Assembly: GCA_033344795.1 (NCBI GenBank)
Contig: JAWPMS010000001.1
Location: forward strand, 3,100,001 to 3,164,000
Reading direction: 5' to 3'
Source: SHLQ01 sp033344795
Lineage (GTDB): Bacteria; Actinomycetota; Acidimicrobiia; Acidimicrobiales; SHLQ01
DNA: 64,000 nucleotides
How positions within the stretch are numbered: the first letter of the stretch is position 1; every line of letters begins with the position of its first letter. A program made the translations under genes and the position numbers. Under the pieces are notes generated by a model that ran no database searches, was not told where the DNA came from, and saw only the letters and a program-made list of their open reading frames with translations. Below are positions 41,034 to 50,460 of this stretch, piece by piece.

Positions 41034-41849
41034 TCAACCTACAACATCGAGTGCGAGAGCCTGAACGATGTGTGGCCAGGCCGACGCTCCAAGCGATGCG
41101 TCTGCTTCGGGGGTCCCGCCTCGCGCCATCGCTTGGCCCCTGCTGACGGGCCGTTCTCCAGGCAGCACGATCCGATGCCCAGCATCGGAGTGTGTGACGA
41201 CAACCGTCGCCAGATTGGCTTCGCGACGACGTCGAGCGATTAGTTGAGACCAGTCAGCTGCCGGCCACACCTGATCGTCCTCGCCAGCAACAAGCACGAG
41301 GTCGCCTGCAAAGTCTTGAACAGGAATCAACGCGGCTATCGCCGCCTCCGGATCGGAGATCAAGCTTTGTTGGTACAAGCCTCGAAAGGCAGGCGGATCT
41401 TCGGCGGCCACCCAAGTCCCGTCGAGAGGCACGAAGTCAAGCTGTGCGCCCTGCCAGGTCCAGTGTGAGGTCATCCCGACGACGCCGTCAGGACCTGGCC
41501 ACACATACGCCGAAGGCGAGAGCGCGACTACGGCGTTTACTGCGGTGTGTCGAGATGCGACGCTCAGTGCGGCTTCGGCACCGAATGAGGAACCGACGAT
41601 GGCGAGCCGGTCGGTATCGGCTGACAGGTCATCGAGCGCTTCGACGAACGACTCGAGAGGGACGTTCGACGGTGTTGCTGGCTGGTCTTGGCCTCCGAAC
41701 CATCTCATTGACATGGCCAGCGCGCCGTGCGCGGCGAGGAGTTCAGCCCGTTCGGTGTCCATTGCGCCGCTTGAGCCGGCCAAGACCAAGACGCCGGTGC
41801 CGCAAAGCCGGCTCGGCCGAACGAGCTTGAACTTGCCGGTTCGAAGCAT
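41034..41849 (-). CDS. Alpha/beta hydrolase-like protein (acyl-CoA thioesterase/BAAT C-terminal type)
   Basis: 271 residues. The nucleophile elbow GSSFGAEAAL near residue 92, an acidic residue in VAGEDDQVWPA and His in HSDAGHRIVLPGE complete a Ser-Asp-His triad. This pattern fits the BAAT/acyl-CoA thioester hydrolase C-terminal family or a related dienelactone-hydrolase-like group. Substrate unknown. It lies alone between the two 13-bp direct repeats. Confidence 0.8.
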   Translation of the reverse strand: MLRTGKFKLVRPSRLCGTGVLVLAGSSGAMDTERAELLAAHGALAMSMRWFGGQDQPATPSNVPLESFVEALDDLSADTDRLAIVGSSFGAEAALSVASRHTAVNAVVALSPSAYVWPGPDGVVGMTSHWTWQGAQLDFVPLDGTWVAAEDPPAFRGLYQQSLISDPEAAIAALIPVQDFAGDLVLVAGEDDQVWPAADWSQLIARRRREANLATVVVTHSDAGHRIVLPGERPVSRGQAMARGGTPEADASLGASAWPHIVQALALDVVG

Positions 41850-41914
41850 TCACCAAAGGTAGCCGCACCGAACCGACGAAGCTTCAGCCCGCCCAGACTT
41901 CGGCCCAAGTGCAA

Positions 41915-41927
41915 CCCCCTCCGACAC
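41915..41927. repeat. tRNA-end-like direct repeat, right copy
   Basis: CCCCCTCCGACAC, identical to 40631-40643, again followed by a hairpin (AATCCCC at 41933-41939 and GGGGATT at 41953-41959). The 1.3 kb between the copies holds one hydrolase gene. Confidence 0.45.
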
Positions 41928-42057
41928 GACAGAATCCCCTGACTTTCGAACTGGGGATTTCGTAGTCTTGTCTTCGTGGCAAGACGCTAGGTGTCGCTTC
42001 AAGGATCCGGAGTGTTTGGAGTCGGGGCGTCCACAGGCACTGAACTAGAGTCTCGCC

Positions 42058-42732
42058 ATGTCGTTGCGTGTCGTGATTGCCGAGGACAGTTTCCTCATGC
42101 GCGAGGGCATCGCAACCGTGATCGGTCTCGATGAGCGACTCCACCTCGTCGGCACGAGCGGCTCCTACGACGAGCTCATCTCGGTGGTCGACGAACAGCG
42201 TCCCGACGTGGTGATCACCGACATTCGTATGCCGCCGAGTCAGACCGATGAAGGGATCCGGGCGGCCAACGCTCTGCGGACGCAGTACCCCGAGATCGGT
42301 GTCGTCGTGCTGAGCCAATATGTGGAACCGGCATACGCCGTCCGTCTCTTTGAAGACGGAAGCGAAGGACGGGCATACCTGCTGAAGGAACGGATCGGCG
42401 ATGGCGATGAGCTCTCGGCGGCTGCGCTGCGGGTCTCCGAAGGCGGCACGGTCGTCGATCCTAAGGTTGTCGACGCGTTGATGCAGGACCACTCCCGGAC
42501 AAAGTCATCGGTTCTCGACCGACTGACCGAGCGTGAGCAAGAAGTGCTCGAGCAGATGGCCACCGGTTCGAGCAATGGCGGCATTGGTGAGGCGCTCTTC
42601 ATCTCCGCCCGCTCAGTCGAGAAACACATCAACTCGATATTTACCAAGTTCGATCTCGAGCAAAGTACCGACACGCATCGACGCGTACGGGCCGTGCTGG
42701 TCTATCTGACCGAGGGTTCAGACGATTCGTGA
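42058..42732 (+). CDS. NarL/LuxR-type response regulator
   Basis: 224 residues. Receiver with VVITDIRMPP (phospho-acceptor Asp) and Lys in YLLKERI, then a LuxR helix-turn-helix (LTEREQEVLEQMATGSSNGGIGEALF). Its SREG/IRMPPSQTDEG pattern is shared with the receiver of the cyclase at 47332-48636, so both may be served by the kinases between them. Confidence 0.92.
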   Translation: MSLRVVIAEDSFLMREGIATVIGLDERLHLVGTSGSYDELISVVDEQRPDVVITDIRMPPSQTDEGIRAANALRTQYPEIGVVVLSQYVEPAYAVRLFEDGSEGRAYLLKERIGDGDELSAAALRVSEGGTVVDPKVVDALMQDHSRTKSSVLDRLTEREQEVLEQMATGSSNGGIGEALFISARSVEKHINSIFTKFDLEQSTDTHRRVRAVLVYLTEGSDDS

Positions 42733-42798
42733 CAGCACCACCATCGCGAGTGGGGCAACACCGTTGGCCCGGGCGTTGAGCTGCGTCATGCTGGAGAC

Positions 42799-43182
42799 AT
42801 GAGTGACGTACGCGTTCTGATCGTCGACGACCAGCTGCCGTTCCGCGAGGCCTCTCGGATGGTGGTCGAGCTCACCGATGGTTTCGAAGTCGCCGGTGAA
42901 GCCGAGAACGGCGAGGCCGGGGTCGAGATGGCCACCGAGCTACGCCCCGATCTCGTACTGATGGACGTGCAGATGCCGGGAATCGATGGGTTCGAGACGA
43001 CCCGAAGAATTCGCGAGCTCGACGACCCGCCACATGTGTTGATGATGTCGACGCACGAGTCCGGTGCCTTCGAAGAGCCGGCGCTCGCGGCAGGGGCTTT
43101 CGCCTTCGTCCCGAAGTCGGCATTCAGCATGGACGAGCTCGAAGCCGCGTGGGCCAACGCCCACCGAGACGCGTCGGCCTAA
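42799..43182 (+). CDS. Stand-alone receiver-domain response regulator
   Basis: 127 residues, receiver only: VLIVDDQLPFREAS, VLMDVQMPGIDGFE, MMSTHESG and FVPKSAF. With no output domain it may act as a phosphate carrier or sink. Its 3' end overlaps the convergent kinase gene by 4 bp. Confidence 0.92.
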   Translation: MSDVRVLIVDDQLPFREASRMVVELTDGFEVAGEAENGEAGVEMATELRPDLVLMDVQMPGIDGFETTRRIRELDDPPHVLMMSTHESGAFEEPALAAGAFAFVPKSAFSMDELEAAWANAHRDASA

Positions 43183-45230
43183 GCGCTGACGGAATCGCGG
43201 ATCGGAATCGATCCGGCGACCGTGGTTCCCTCGCCGGGGCTCGAAGCGACCGAGACTCGTCCGCCAACGGTGTCGAGCCGATCGGCCATGCCGGTCAGGC
43301 CAGCACCGGCGACGACCGCTTCGGCGTCGAATCCGTCGCCGTCGTCGCGCACCTCGAAGGTGAGCGAATCGTCGCTGCTCTCGATCGTGACTACGGCTTC
43401 AGTGGCATTGGCGTACTTCGCCGTGTTCTGGAGCGCTTCGAGCACCGAGAAGTAGACAGCGGCTTCGATGTCTCGGGGGTGCCGCCGAGCGGTGTGGTCC
43501 TCGACGTGAACGGGAAGTGCGGCGGACCGAGCTTGTTGCACGATCGCTGCGGCGAGACCTTCGGCTTCGAGAAGCGGGGGATAGATGCCTCCGGCGAAGT
43601 CACGGACCGCAATGATGGCACCCCCTGTGTCGTCTTCGAGCGTGCTCAAGAGTCCGGCAGTTTTCTCAGCGCCAGCTCGCTCGGCAAGCAGTCGAATCGG
43701 CCCGAGCATGACCTTCAGAGCAACCAGTTGTTGTTGCGGCCCGCTGTCGAGGTCGTGCTCGAGTGTTCGCCGAGCTTCGTCGGACGCAGCCAGAACCCGC
43801 TCCCTCGACGCCTCGAGTTCGGTCACTTGTTTGCGCAGCGCTGCGGTGAGTCGCGCGTTTCGGAGTGCCAGACCCAGCCCCGATGCCAAATCAACGAGGA
43901 GCGCCTGCTCGACAGGCGTGACTGTCTCACCGCCAGGCTTGATGATGGACAGGCCGCCGAGCAGTTCGCCGTCATGGAACACCGGAAGCGCGTGGCTGGC
44001 TTCGGCGTCGACGAATTCGTCGGTGGCCTCGAGATGGCGTTCCGGCATGTCTTCGGGCCACGAGGCTGCCACCTGAAATCCGTCGTCCGAGCGGGTCCAC
44101 ACCATCGCCGAGCTCGCACCTGTGCCGTCGGCGATCAGCTTGGGTACTCGTTCGAGCAGCTCTTCGTCGGACAGCTCGGCAGACCGTCGCGAGAAACGTA
44201 CCAAGACCTCATGCGGCGTGGCCCGTTCGCCGTAGACGAGTCGGTTCGCCCACCGTTCGACCCGTCGCCGCATGGGCTGGAACGCCATGGCCACGAGCAC
44301 CGACGCAACGATCGACAGACCGAAACTCGAATCGCCACCCAGAAGCTCGCCAATGCCGACGACGATCGCGATGTACACGCCACCGATGAATGCCGCCAGA
44401 GCGCCAAAGGTGACCGACCGACTGATGATCGTGTCGATGTCGTAGAGCCGGTACCGGAAGATGGCGACGCCGATAGCGAGCGGAATCAACGCGACCGCCA
44501 CCGAATCGATCAGCCAGAACGCTCGATCCTCGGTTCCCAACGGCTGTATCCATGCATTGGCGATGAGGATTGTGATGTTGAGGATGACTGCCGAGGCGAT
44601 CCACAGCACCTGTCGTCGCTCGACAGGGTCACCGTGGCGCATCCGGCGGATCAGTCGGACGGCGACGAAGATGCCGAAGAAGAACAGCAGCACGAACCCG
44701 CCGCTAGAAACGCCGTATGCGATTGACGCAGTACTTTCGTCGAGGAAGGGATGGTCATATCGCCTGGTCTCTGGCAGTGCTTGGGCTGAGGCGAATATGG
44801 ACAGCGCCGTGAGAGCTGACGAGTACATGATCACCCAGCGCAACAGGCGCCGATCGTTGGGCTGTGAGGGTCGACCATCGGGAAACACGAGCCATGCCGC
44901 GGTTTGCACGCCGACCTGGAATGGGAAGGTCATTGCGGCGACGATGGTCACCCAGGCAGCTGCCTCGAACCTGCCGGATTCGTCGAGCGTTTCGGCTGAG
45001 ATGATCGCAGCCGTGCCGAGCGACCCGATTACGCCGTAGATGGCGAGCGCCAGCCCGATGAGGTTGCCGGGTCGACGGGTGACGATCAGACCACCGACGG
45101 CGATATAAGCACCGGACGCAAGCAGTCGTGGGATCTCATAGGTGTGGTGTTGTACCAGTGTGATGGATGCCAGCACCACGAAGACCACGACCCCGGCCGT
45201 GTAGAGACGCCGAACCGTAGAGACCTTCAT
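43179..45230 (-). CDS. Sensor histidine kinase homologue without the phosphoacceptor His
   Basis: 683 residues. About eight membrane helices, a YRLYDIDTIISRSVTFG linker, a GAF-like domain (about 380-490), then HisKA_3 and HATPase_c. In the HisKA_3 motif, normally DLHDGAQQ, this protein has DLDSGPQQ: the His is Asp. The ATP domain is intact (EALQNTAKYANA N box, DDGDGFD, GLTGMADRL). So it can bind ATP but not accept phosphate on its own His. It overlaps the 45227-47335 kinase by ATGA; that kinase has the opposite defect. A heterodimer is likely. Confidence 0.9.
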   Translation of the reverse strand: MKVSTVRRLYTAGVVVFVVLASITLVQHHTYEIPRLLASGAYIAVGGLIVTRRPGNLIGLALAIYGVIGSLGTAAIISAETLDESGRFEAAAWVTIVAAMTFPFQVGVQTAAWLVFPDGRPSQPNDRRLLRWVIMYSSALTALSIFASAQALPETRRYDHPFLDESTASIAYGVSSGGFVLLFFFGIFVAVRLIRRMRHGDPVERRQVLWIASAVILNITILIANAWIQPLGTEDRAFWLIDSVAVALIPLAIGVAIFRYRLYDIDTIISRSVTFGALAAFIGGVYIAIVVGIGELLGGDSSFGLSIVASVLVAMAFQPMRRRVERWANRLVYGERATPHEVLVRFSRRSAELSDEELLERVPKLIADGTGASSAMVWTRSDDGFQVAASWPEDMPERHLEATDEFVDAEASHALPVFHDGELLGGLSIIKPGGETVTPVEQALLVDLASGLGLALRNARLTAALRKQVTELEASRERVLAASDEARRTLEHDLDSGPQQQLVALKVMLGPIRLLAERAGAEKTAGLLSTLEDDTGGAIIAVRDFAGGIYPPLLEAEGLAAAIVQQARSAALPVHVEDHTARRHPRDIEAAVYFSVLEALQNTAKYANATEAVVTIESSDDSLTFEVRDDGDGFDAEAVVAGAGLTGMADRLDTVGGRVSVASSPGEGTTVAGSIPIRDSVSA

Positions 45231-47335
45231 GCGACAACTCCTTCGGCTCGTGCAATCGGCAGTGAGGCGACGATCGATCGCCCGTTGGAAGGGAAGTCGC
45301 CGAAGCGGAGTGTGCCGCCGGCTGCGTCGATGCGGTCGGCGACTGATCCGAGGTCGAGAGCTGTTTCGAGGTGGGGCACGTCGATCGCGGTCACGAGGTC
45401 GCCGTTGCGGCGGGCAACCTCGACGCGGGCGCTCTTCGCGCCGCTCATGTGGGCCCGCTCGAGTGTTTCGGTCACACAGAAGTAGGCCGTCTGTTCGATC
45501 GAGCGGCCGTATCGTTCGAGATCCTCGGCGTTCAGGTCGATGGTGATGGTGGACGTCCGTTCCGTCGAACGCAGCGCCGCTTCCAAACCCTCGGACTCGA
45601 GCAGTGGGGGGTATATGCCGTGCGCGACTGCCCGCAGATCGTCGACGGCACTCTGTACTGAGTTGGAGAGTCCCTCGAGTCGCTCGGCGATGGCGTCGGC
45701 GCCTTCCCGGCCGGCGATCGTGCGAGCGATTCCGAGCTTCACCTTCAGCGCAACCACTCGCTGCTGGGCGCCATCGTGGAGGTCGCGTTCGAGCCGGTGT
45801 CGCTCGCGGTCCTGGGCCTCGATCAGTCGACGGCGCGATTCGCGTACTTCGCTGGCCCGTTCGACCAGCTCGCGGTTGAGGCGAATGTTGCGCAACAACA
45901 GACCGGAGCCGGCAGCCACGTCGGTGACGAGCTCGGCATCGGCGGGGGTCACCGGGTCCACCCTGGGCTTCACGATGGTCACGCCGCCGAAGACCTCGTC
46001 CTGATGAACGACCAGATGCGACATCGTCACCTCATCGTTGGGCAGCTCGGCGACGGACGCCGGTGGTGTCGACTCGGCTCCCTCGTGCCGCCAAACACCG
46101 TCTGGGGTGAAGACCTCGCCCGAGTAGAGCCACACCACGGCCTCATCGGCGCCCGTGCCGTCGGCCAGCAGTCGGGCCAAGGCTTCAGTGCCCGCCCCGG
46201 GCGTGCTGTCTGCAAGTTGATTGGTCACCTGCGAGAGCACCTCGTGGGGGGTGGCTCGTTCTCCGTAGACCAGCCGGTTCGCCAGGTGCTGCATGCGTGT
46301 GCGGACGGGTTCGAACACTATCGCTACAGCGCCGGTCGCCACGATCGGCAACAACAGCCCCGGCCCGCCATCGTCGGACTCGCCGATCACCAAGAGGGGG
46401 CCGACCACGACGAGCACATACAAGCCGGTGATGACAGCGCCGAGCCCCAGATAGGTGACCGACTTCGAGATGATGACGTCGATCTCATAGAGCCGATACC
46501 GGGCGACCGCGATCCAGAACGACGCGATCAGCAGAACGAGCGGCACGAGGTTGATCACGTTCTCCAGCGTCGGGTCGGTACTGCCGGCGAGGCCTCCCCA
46601 GATCATGCGCTTCAGCACTTCGCCGGCGAGCAGAAGCGCGCCACCGAAGGCGATCCAGCGAATCTGGTGGCGGATGGTCGCCCCGCCGCTCCGATATCGG
46701 ACCACGAGGGACGCGATGCCGAGCAAGGCGCTTGCAAGCGCGAGGTTGATGAAGACCTCGGCGAGGTTGCCGAGCCAGCCCCCTGGGGTCGGAATGGGCC
46801 GTGTGCTCCACGGGCTGTTGGCGGCGCTGGCCAGCAAAAAAGCCAGGCCGAGTGTCGCAACCTGAAATCGCAGGGCCCAGTGCCACCGCGGTGATGGGAG
46901 CTGGCCATTGGGGAAGAGCAGCAGTCCGACCGTAAGCGGAAGAAGAAACGAGGGAATCCAAGCCGACGAGAGCGCGCCAGCGGAAATTGCAGCGGGGAGG
47001 TCGAGCAACGCTGGGGTGAGGGTGTCTTCCTCGACCTCGAGACGCTCCGGAATGTCGACGACGAGCACTGCGAGGGCCGTTGAATACAATCCACCGAAGA
47101 AGGCCGCAACGGCGTACGCCCAAACCGATCGGTTCCGAGGCTGCGTGGGAAGAACCGTCCAAACGAGGGCTCCGAAGCCGACGCCGATCAATGCGTTCAC
47201 GGGCGTCAGCGTCTCCCACGCTGCTTCCCACCGACCGAGGGAAATGGCAATGGCGAGACCGCCGATTGCCATGACGACACCGAGCGCTGCGATCGCGCGA
47301 CCCAGGCGGACGATTCGTGCGTCGGTGAGCGTCAC
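45227..47335 (-). CDS. Sensor histidine kinase homologue with His but degenerate ATP domain
   Basis: 702 residues from GTG 47335, which overlaps the cyclase stop (GTGA). Same architecture as its neighbour (membrane region, YRLYEIDVIISKSVTY linker, GAF-like part). The HisKA_3 motif RLERDLHDGAQQRVVALK is intact. The ATP domain has lost its key motifs: TETLERAHMSGAK where an N box with Asn is expected, and DVPHLETALDLGS in place of the DxGxG loop. It should be unable to phosphorylate itself and may be phosphorylated by the adjacent kinase. Confidence 0.9.
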   Translation of the reverse strand: MTLTDARIVRLGRAIAALGVVMAIGGLAIAISLGRWEAAWETLTPVNALIGVGFGALVWTVLPTQPRNRSVWAYAVAAFFGGLYSTALAVLVVDIPERLEVEEDTLTPALLDLPAAISAGALSSAWIPSFLLPLTVGLLLFPNGQLPSPRWHWALRFQVATLGLAFLLASAANSPWSTRPIPTPGGWLGNLAEVFINLALASALLGIASLVVRYRSGGATIRHQIRWIAFGGALLLAGEVLKRMIWGGLAGSTDPTLENVINLVPLVLLIASFWIAVARYRLYEIDVIISKSVTYLGLGAVITGLYVLVVVGPLLVIGESDDGGPGLLLPIVATGAVAIVFEPVRTRMQHLANRLVYGERATPHEVLSQVTNQLADSTPGAGTEALARLLADGTGADEAVVWLYSGEVFTPDGVWRHEGAESTPPASVAELPNDEVTMSHLVVHQDEVFGGVTIVKPRVDPVTPADAELVTDVAAGSGLLLRNIRLNRELVERASEVRESRRRLIEAQDRERHRLERDLHDGAQQRVVALKVKLGIARTIAGREGADAIAERLEGLSNSVQSAVDDLRAVAHGIYPPLLESEGLEAALRSTERTSTITIDLNAEDLERYGRSIEQTAYFCVTETLERAHMSGAKSARVEVARRNGDLVTAIDVPHLETALDLGSVADRIDAAGGTLRFGDFPSNGRSIVASLPIARAEGVVA

Positions 47336-48636
47336 ACCGCCCTCCGTGGGAAGCGGTAGGCGCCGACTGCGGTGTCGCGGCCCTTCACCATGGCCGGCTC
47401 GAGCTCGTCGGCATCGGGCTTCGCGTTGATTGCGTCCCACGTCGGCACGCTGAGCACAGTCTCGCCGGGGTCGGCCCACTGCTGGAGGCGCTGGGTCAGG
47501 TTGACCGTGTCGCCGACGAGCGAGTACTCGAGTCGTTCTTCGGATCCGAGCAGCGCAGCTGCGACCAGCCCGGTCGACAGGCCCAATCCAAGGCCGAACG
47601 GCGCGTGTGCTTGCTCGACCCAGCGCTCGTTGAGTTCGTCCTGTGCGTCGTGCATTGCCTTGGCCGCAGCGACGGCGCGTTCGGCGTGATCATCCTGTGC
47701 GACCGGCGCACCGAACACCGCCATCACCGCATCCCCAACGAACTGCATGACCGTGCCGCTCTCGTCGAGAATTGCACGGTTCATCGCCGCTCGATGCTCG
47801 TGCAACTGGCCAGCAAGAACGCTTGGATCCGCGTGCTCGGCAATCGTCGTATAGCCGCGGATATCGGACATCAGCACCGTGACGGTCAACTCTTCGGTCT
47901 CACCCGGTCGCCGGCCCTCCAGCATGATCTGTTCGGACACGCCACCCGGCAACAAGCGCTCGAGCGCTTCGCCCTGCTCCTTGCGGTCGACGATGGCCTG
48001 CTGAAGTAACTTCAGCCGATCGAGACTGTCGGAGTGGCCAGCTGCCGTGCCCTTCGCGAGCTTGGCGAACAAGGCCTCGACCGCCGTGTTGCAGTCCGCT
48101 GTTGTGGTCTTGAGCTGTGTGGCGATCGCTTTGATTGAGCGTCCCTCGGCGATGTGCTGCAGGAGTTCCTCTTCGTCAGGTGACAGGAGGCTGTTCGCCC
48201 GGACCGGGTTGGTCAGACCTTCGACAATCTTCGAATCGAGCAAGGAACCACCAGAGGCAACTTCGCGAACGGCTCGAGCCAGCTGGTCACTCTCGCCAAC
48301 TCGGTCCTTCAGGAGATATGCATACCCCGCAGCGCCCTCGGAGAGCAACGCCACCGCGTAGTCGGGGTCGTCGTACTGCGACAGAATGACGACCCCTGTG
48401 CCGGGGTGGCGTCTACGAACCTCCTTCGCTGCATCGATGCCCTCACGCGAGAAGTTGGGCGGCATACGGATGTCGGTCACCACCACTTGCGGGTTCATCT
48501 CCTCGGCGCCACCGACGAGCTCGTCGTAATCGGCGCCCTGGCCAACGATCTCAAAATCGTCCTCGAACTCCAGCAGCGCCTTCACACCTTCGCGGACGAT
48601 CAGGTTGTCGTCAGCGAGGAAGACGGAAATGGTCAT
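47332..48636 (-). CDS. Receiver-HTH-class III adenylate/guanylate cyclase
   Basis: 434 residues. Receiver at about 1-120 (VVVTDIRMPPNFSREG, LLKDRVG), a LuxR-like helix-turn-helix remnant at about 150-205 (LLSPDEEELLQHIAEGRSIKAIATQL), then a class III cyclase domain at about 245-425: VLMSDIRGYTTIAE with metal Asp, FVGDAVMAVFGAP, and YSLVGDTVNLTQRLQ. It should make cAMP or cGMP when phosphorylated. First gene of the overlapping three-gene run with the two kinases. A cyclic-nucleotide-binding protein is divergent from it. Confidence 0.9.
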   Translation of the reverse strand: MTISVFLADDNLIVREGVKALLEFEDDFEIVGQGADYDELVGGAEEMNPQVVVTDIRMPPNFSREGIDAAKEVRRRHPGTGVVILSQYDDPDYAVALLSEGAAGYAYLLKDRVGESDQLARAVREVASGGSLLDSKIVEGLTNPVRANSLLSPDEEELLQHIAEGRSIKAIATQLKTTTADCNTAVEALFAKLAKGTAAGHSDSLDRLKLLQQAIVDRKEQGEALERLLPGGVSEQIMLEGRRPGETEELTVTVLMSDIRGYTTIAEHADPSVLAGQLHEHRAAMNRAILDESGTVMQFVGDAVMAVFGAPVAQDDHAERAVAAAKAMHDAQDELNERWVEQAHAPFGLGLGLSTGLVAAALLGSEERLEYSLVGDTVNLTQRLQQWADPGETVLSVPTWDAINAKPDADELEPAMVKGRDTAVGAYRFPRRAV

Positions 48637-48813
48637 TCGGGGTGCTCCAGTGATCGTTGGTGCCGCTCAGTCTGACCATCTACCTCCGATGCGACCAGCG
48701 TGCAGGCGCGCGACGTAGATGGGGGCTAACCCTCACCACATCGACGGCGTACACGGTCGACCGCTACATCGATGAAGCGCAGAGTTGGATGACCACCGTC
48801 AGAAGGGGAGATC

Positions 48814-49830
48814 ATGCGCATCGAACGCAGTATCACGACCGTTTCATGGATTCCGTCGGACCTGCTCGAAGGAATGGGCAAGGCGGCGACCCGAATGAAG
48901 ATGGCGCACCACGACCCACCGCCACCCGACCAGCTCGGAGCCGATGTCCCCGGAGCGGTCGATCAGCTCCGCCTCGCAGACCGATTCCGCTTCGCCAATG
49001 AGCTGCGGGCTTTCATCGACGTCGACGACGCCGGAAACGTGACAGGGGCGGGTTACTGCGGAGGCGGCGTCATCGGCGGGACGACAGTGGGGCTCGGTGT
49101 TGGGTCGATCACGATTCCGGCGATCAAACTGCACGACCTGCAGGCTGAGCCACAGGTCTCGGCATCCGGCGTGACGTTTCGACAGACGGTGGGTGGCCGA
49201 ACCGGCGCACCAATGCCTCGTGCGGTGAAACATCCGCCGTTCGTGCAGTACTTCGCGCCGACGGTGTGGACCACGCTCGAGTTGACGATCAACGCGGATG
49301 GTTCACAGGTTGCCGAGCTGGTCGGCGCGTCGGGATTTCCGCGCCATTGGGTCTTCGACCACTCGGGCTCGCTCGTTGCGAAGAGCAGCGTTGCGGAATA
49401 CAAGCAGTGGATGAACACATCGTTCGGACGGCGAACGCCTTGGGGAGACGAAGACTCACCGGCACTGGTGACCGAGGTAGAGAGCCTGCTCGAACGCCAG
49501 CTCCAGGAATCGATCATGCGGGGCAGCGAAAAGCCCGCCATTCGCCGGGTGAAGCAAGGAGCGGCCCTTGTCGAACAGGGTTCCTTCACCAATGAACTGT
49601 TTCTCTTGCTGAATGGCGTGCTTGTCGTGGAGGTTGGAGGGGAGGAGCTGGCCGAAGTTGGGCCTGGGGCAGTGCTCGGAGAACGAGCTGTGCTCGAGGG
49701 TGGGGCGAGAACATCAACACTCCGAGCGCTCACCGACTGCAAGGTCGCCACGGTGTCTGCCGATGCGCTCGATCTGGACAAGCTCGCCGACTTGGCTGAA
49801 TCGCATCGTCGAGAAGAGGCGAACCCATAG
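48814..49830 (+). CDS. Cyclic-nucleotide-binding domain protein
   Basis: 338 residues. The N-terminal 220 residues are unrecognised (YCGGGVIGGTTVGLGVGSITIPAIKL stands out). A cNMP-binding beta-roll lies at about 235-325: ALVEQGSFTNELFLLLNGVLVVE and AVLGERAVLEGGARTSTLRAL with the Gly-Glu and Arg of the phosphate cassette. It is likely the receptor of the nucleotide made by the divergent cyclase. Confidence 0.82.
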   Translation: MRIERSITTVSWIPSDLLEGMGKAATRMKMAHHDPPPPDQLGADVPGAVDQLRLADRFRFANELRAFIDVDDAGNVTGAGYCGGGVIGGTTVGLGVGSITIPAIKLHDLQAEPQVSASGVTFRQTVGGRTGAPMPRAVKHPPFVQYFAPTVWTTLELTINADGSQVAELVGASGFPRHWVFDHSGSLVAKSSVAEYKQWMNTSFGRRTPWGDEDSPALVTEVESLLERQLQESIMRGSEKPAIRRVKQGAALVEQGSFTNELFLLLNGVLVVEVGGEELAEVGPGAVLGERAVLEGGARTSTLRALTDCKVATVSADALDLDKLADLAESHRREEANP

Positions 49831-49914
49831 CGACATAGCTGTCGCATGACGACTCCCGATGCCACAAGGGGAAGTTGTTCAAGTCCTTTTTGGGAGCTCG
49901 ATGGCCTTTGCCAC

Positions 49915-50460
49915 TCATCTCCTGCGGGCTACACGGTCGGCACGGTATTGGTCGCCGCTGTACTCGGTGATCGCGACCACGACCCCGTTCGACGTCCGGA
50001 CGTGAAAGACTGTCTCGAAATCGAACGGCTCGCCACCGACCCTTCCTGCAAACCGAACGATGACAACCGCCCGTGTGTCTGCTGCGATCACTTCGGTGAC
50101 TTCGACCATCGAAACGGTCGTGTCGTCGCTCGTCTCTTGGGCCAAGGCCTGCGCAACGGCTTCGTGTCCGCGGTGCAAGCCTGCGGCGACACTGCGGCCA
50201 GGTACGAGATAGACGACTTCATCGGCCAGAAGGTCGCCGAGTTCAGCAAGGTCGCCGCACTCGACGACGTCCGCGAAGATGCTGGCGATCTTTCCTGCCT
50301 CGGTCTCCGGCACATCGTGTCGGGGATCATCTTCAGCACCGAGAAGGATGTCCTCGTTCTCCACCCCGCTGGCGTTGTACCGAGGTTTGCCAGTCTTCGA
50401 TCCTCGAAGTCGTGACCTCACACGCGCTACGACGCGGCCTGCTGCTGAGCGCACGGTCAT
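49915..50460 (-). CDS. NTF2/SnoaL-like protein
   Basis: 181 residues from ATG 50460, overlapping the permease stop (ATGA). The C-terminal 115 residues read as an NTF2 fold: DVVECGDLAELGDLLADEVVYLVPGR, FDFETVFHVRTSNGVVVAITEYSG. A basic N-terminal extension precedes it. No catalytic residue can be assigned. Last gene of the lipoprotein-HlyD-MacB operon. Confidence 0.75.
   Translation of the reverse strand: MTVRSAAGRVVARVRSRLRGSKTGKPRYNASGVENEDILLGAEDDPRHDVPETEAGKIASIFADVVECGDLAELGDLLADEVVYLVPGRSVAAGLHRGHEAVAQALAQETSDDTTVSMVEVTEVIAADTRAVVIVRFAGRVGGEPFDFETVFHVRTSNGVVVAITEYSGDQYRADRVARRR

Noticed and set aside
43149..44726. Long plus-strand open frame (525 codons) across the kinase gene
   Set aside because: It is antisense to the 43179-45230 kinase, has no domain similarity and has the composition expected of a shadow frame in high-GC DNA.
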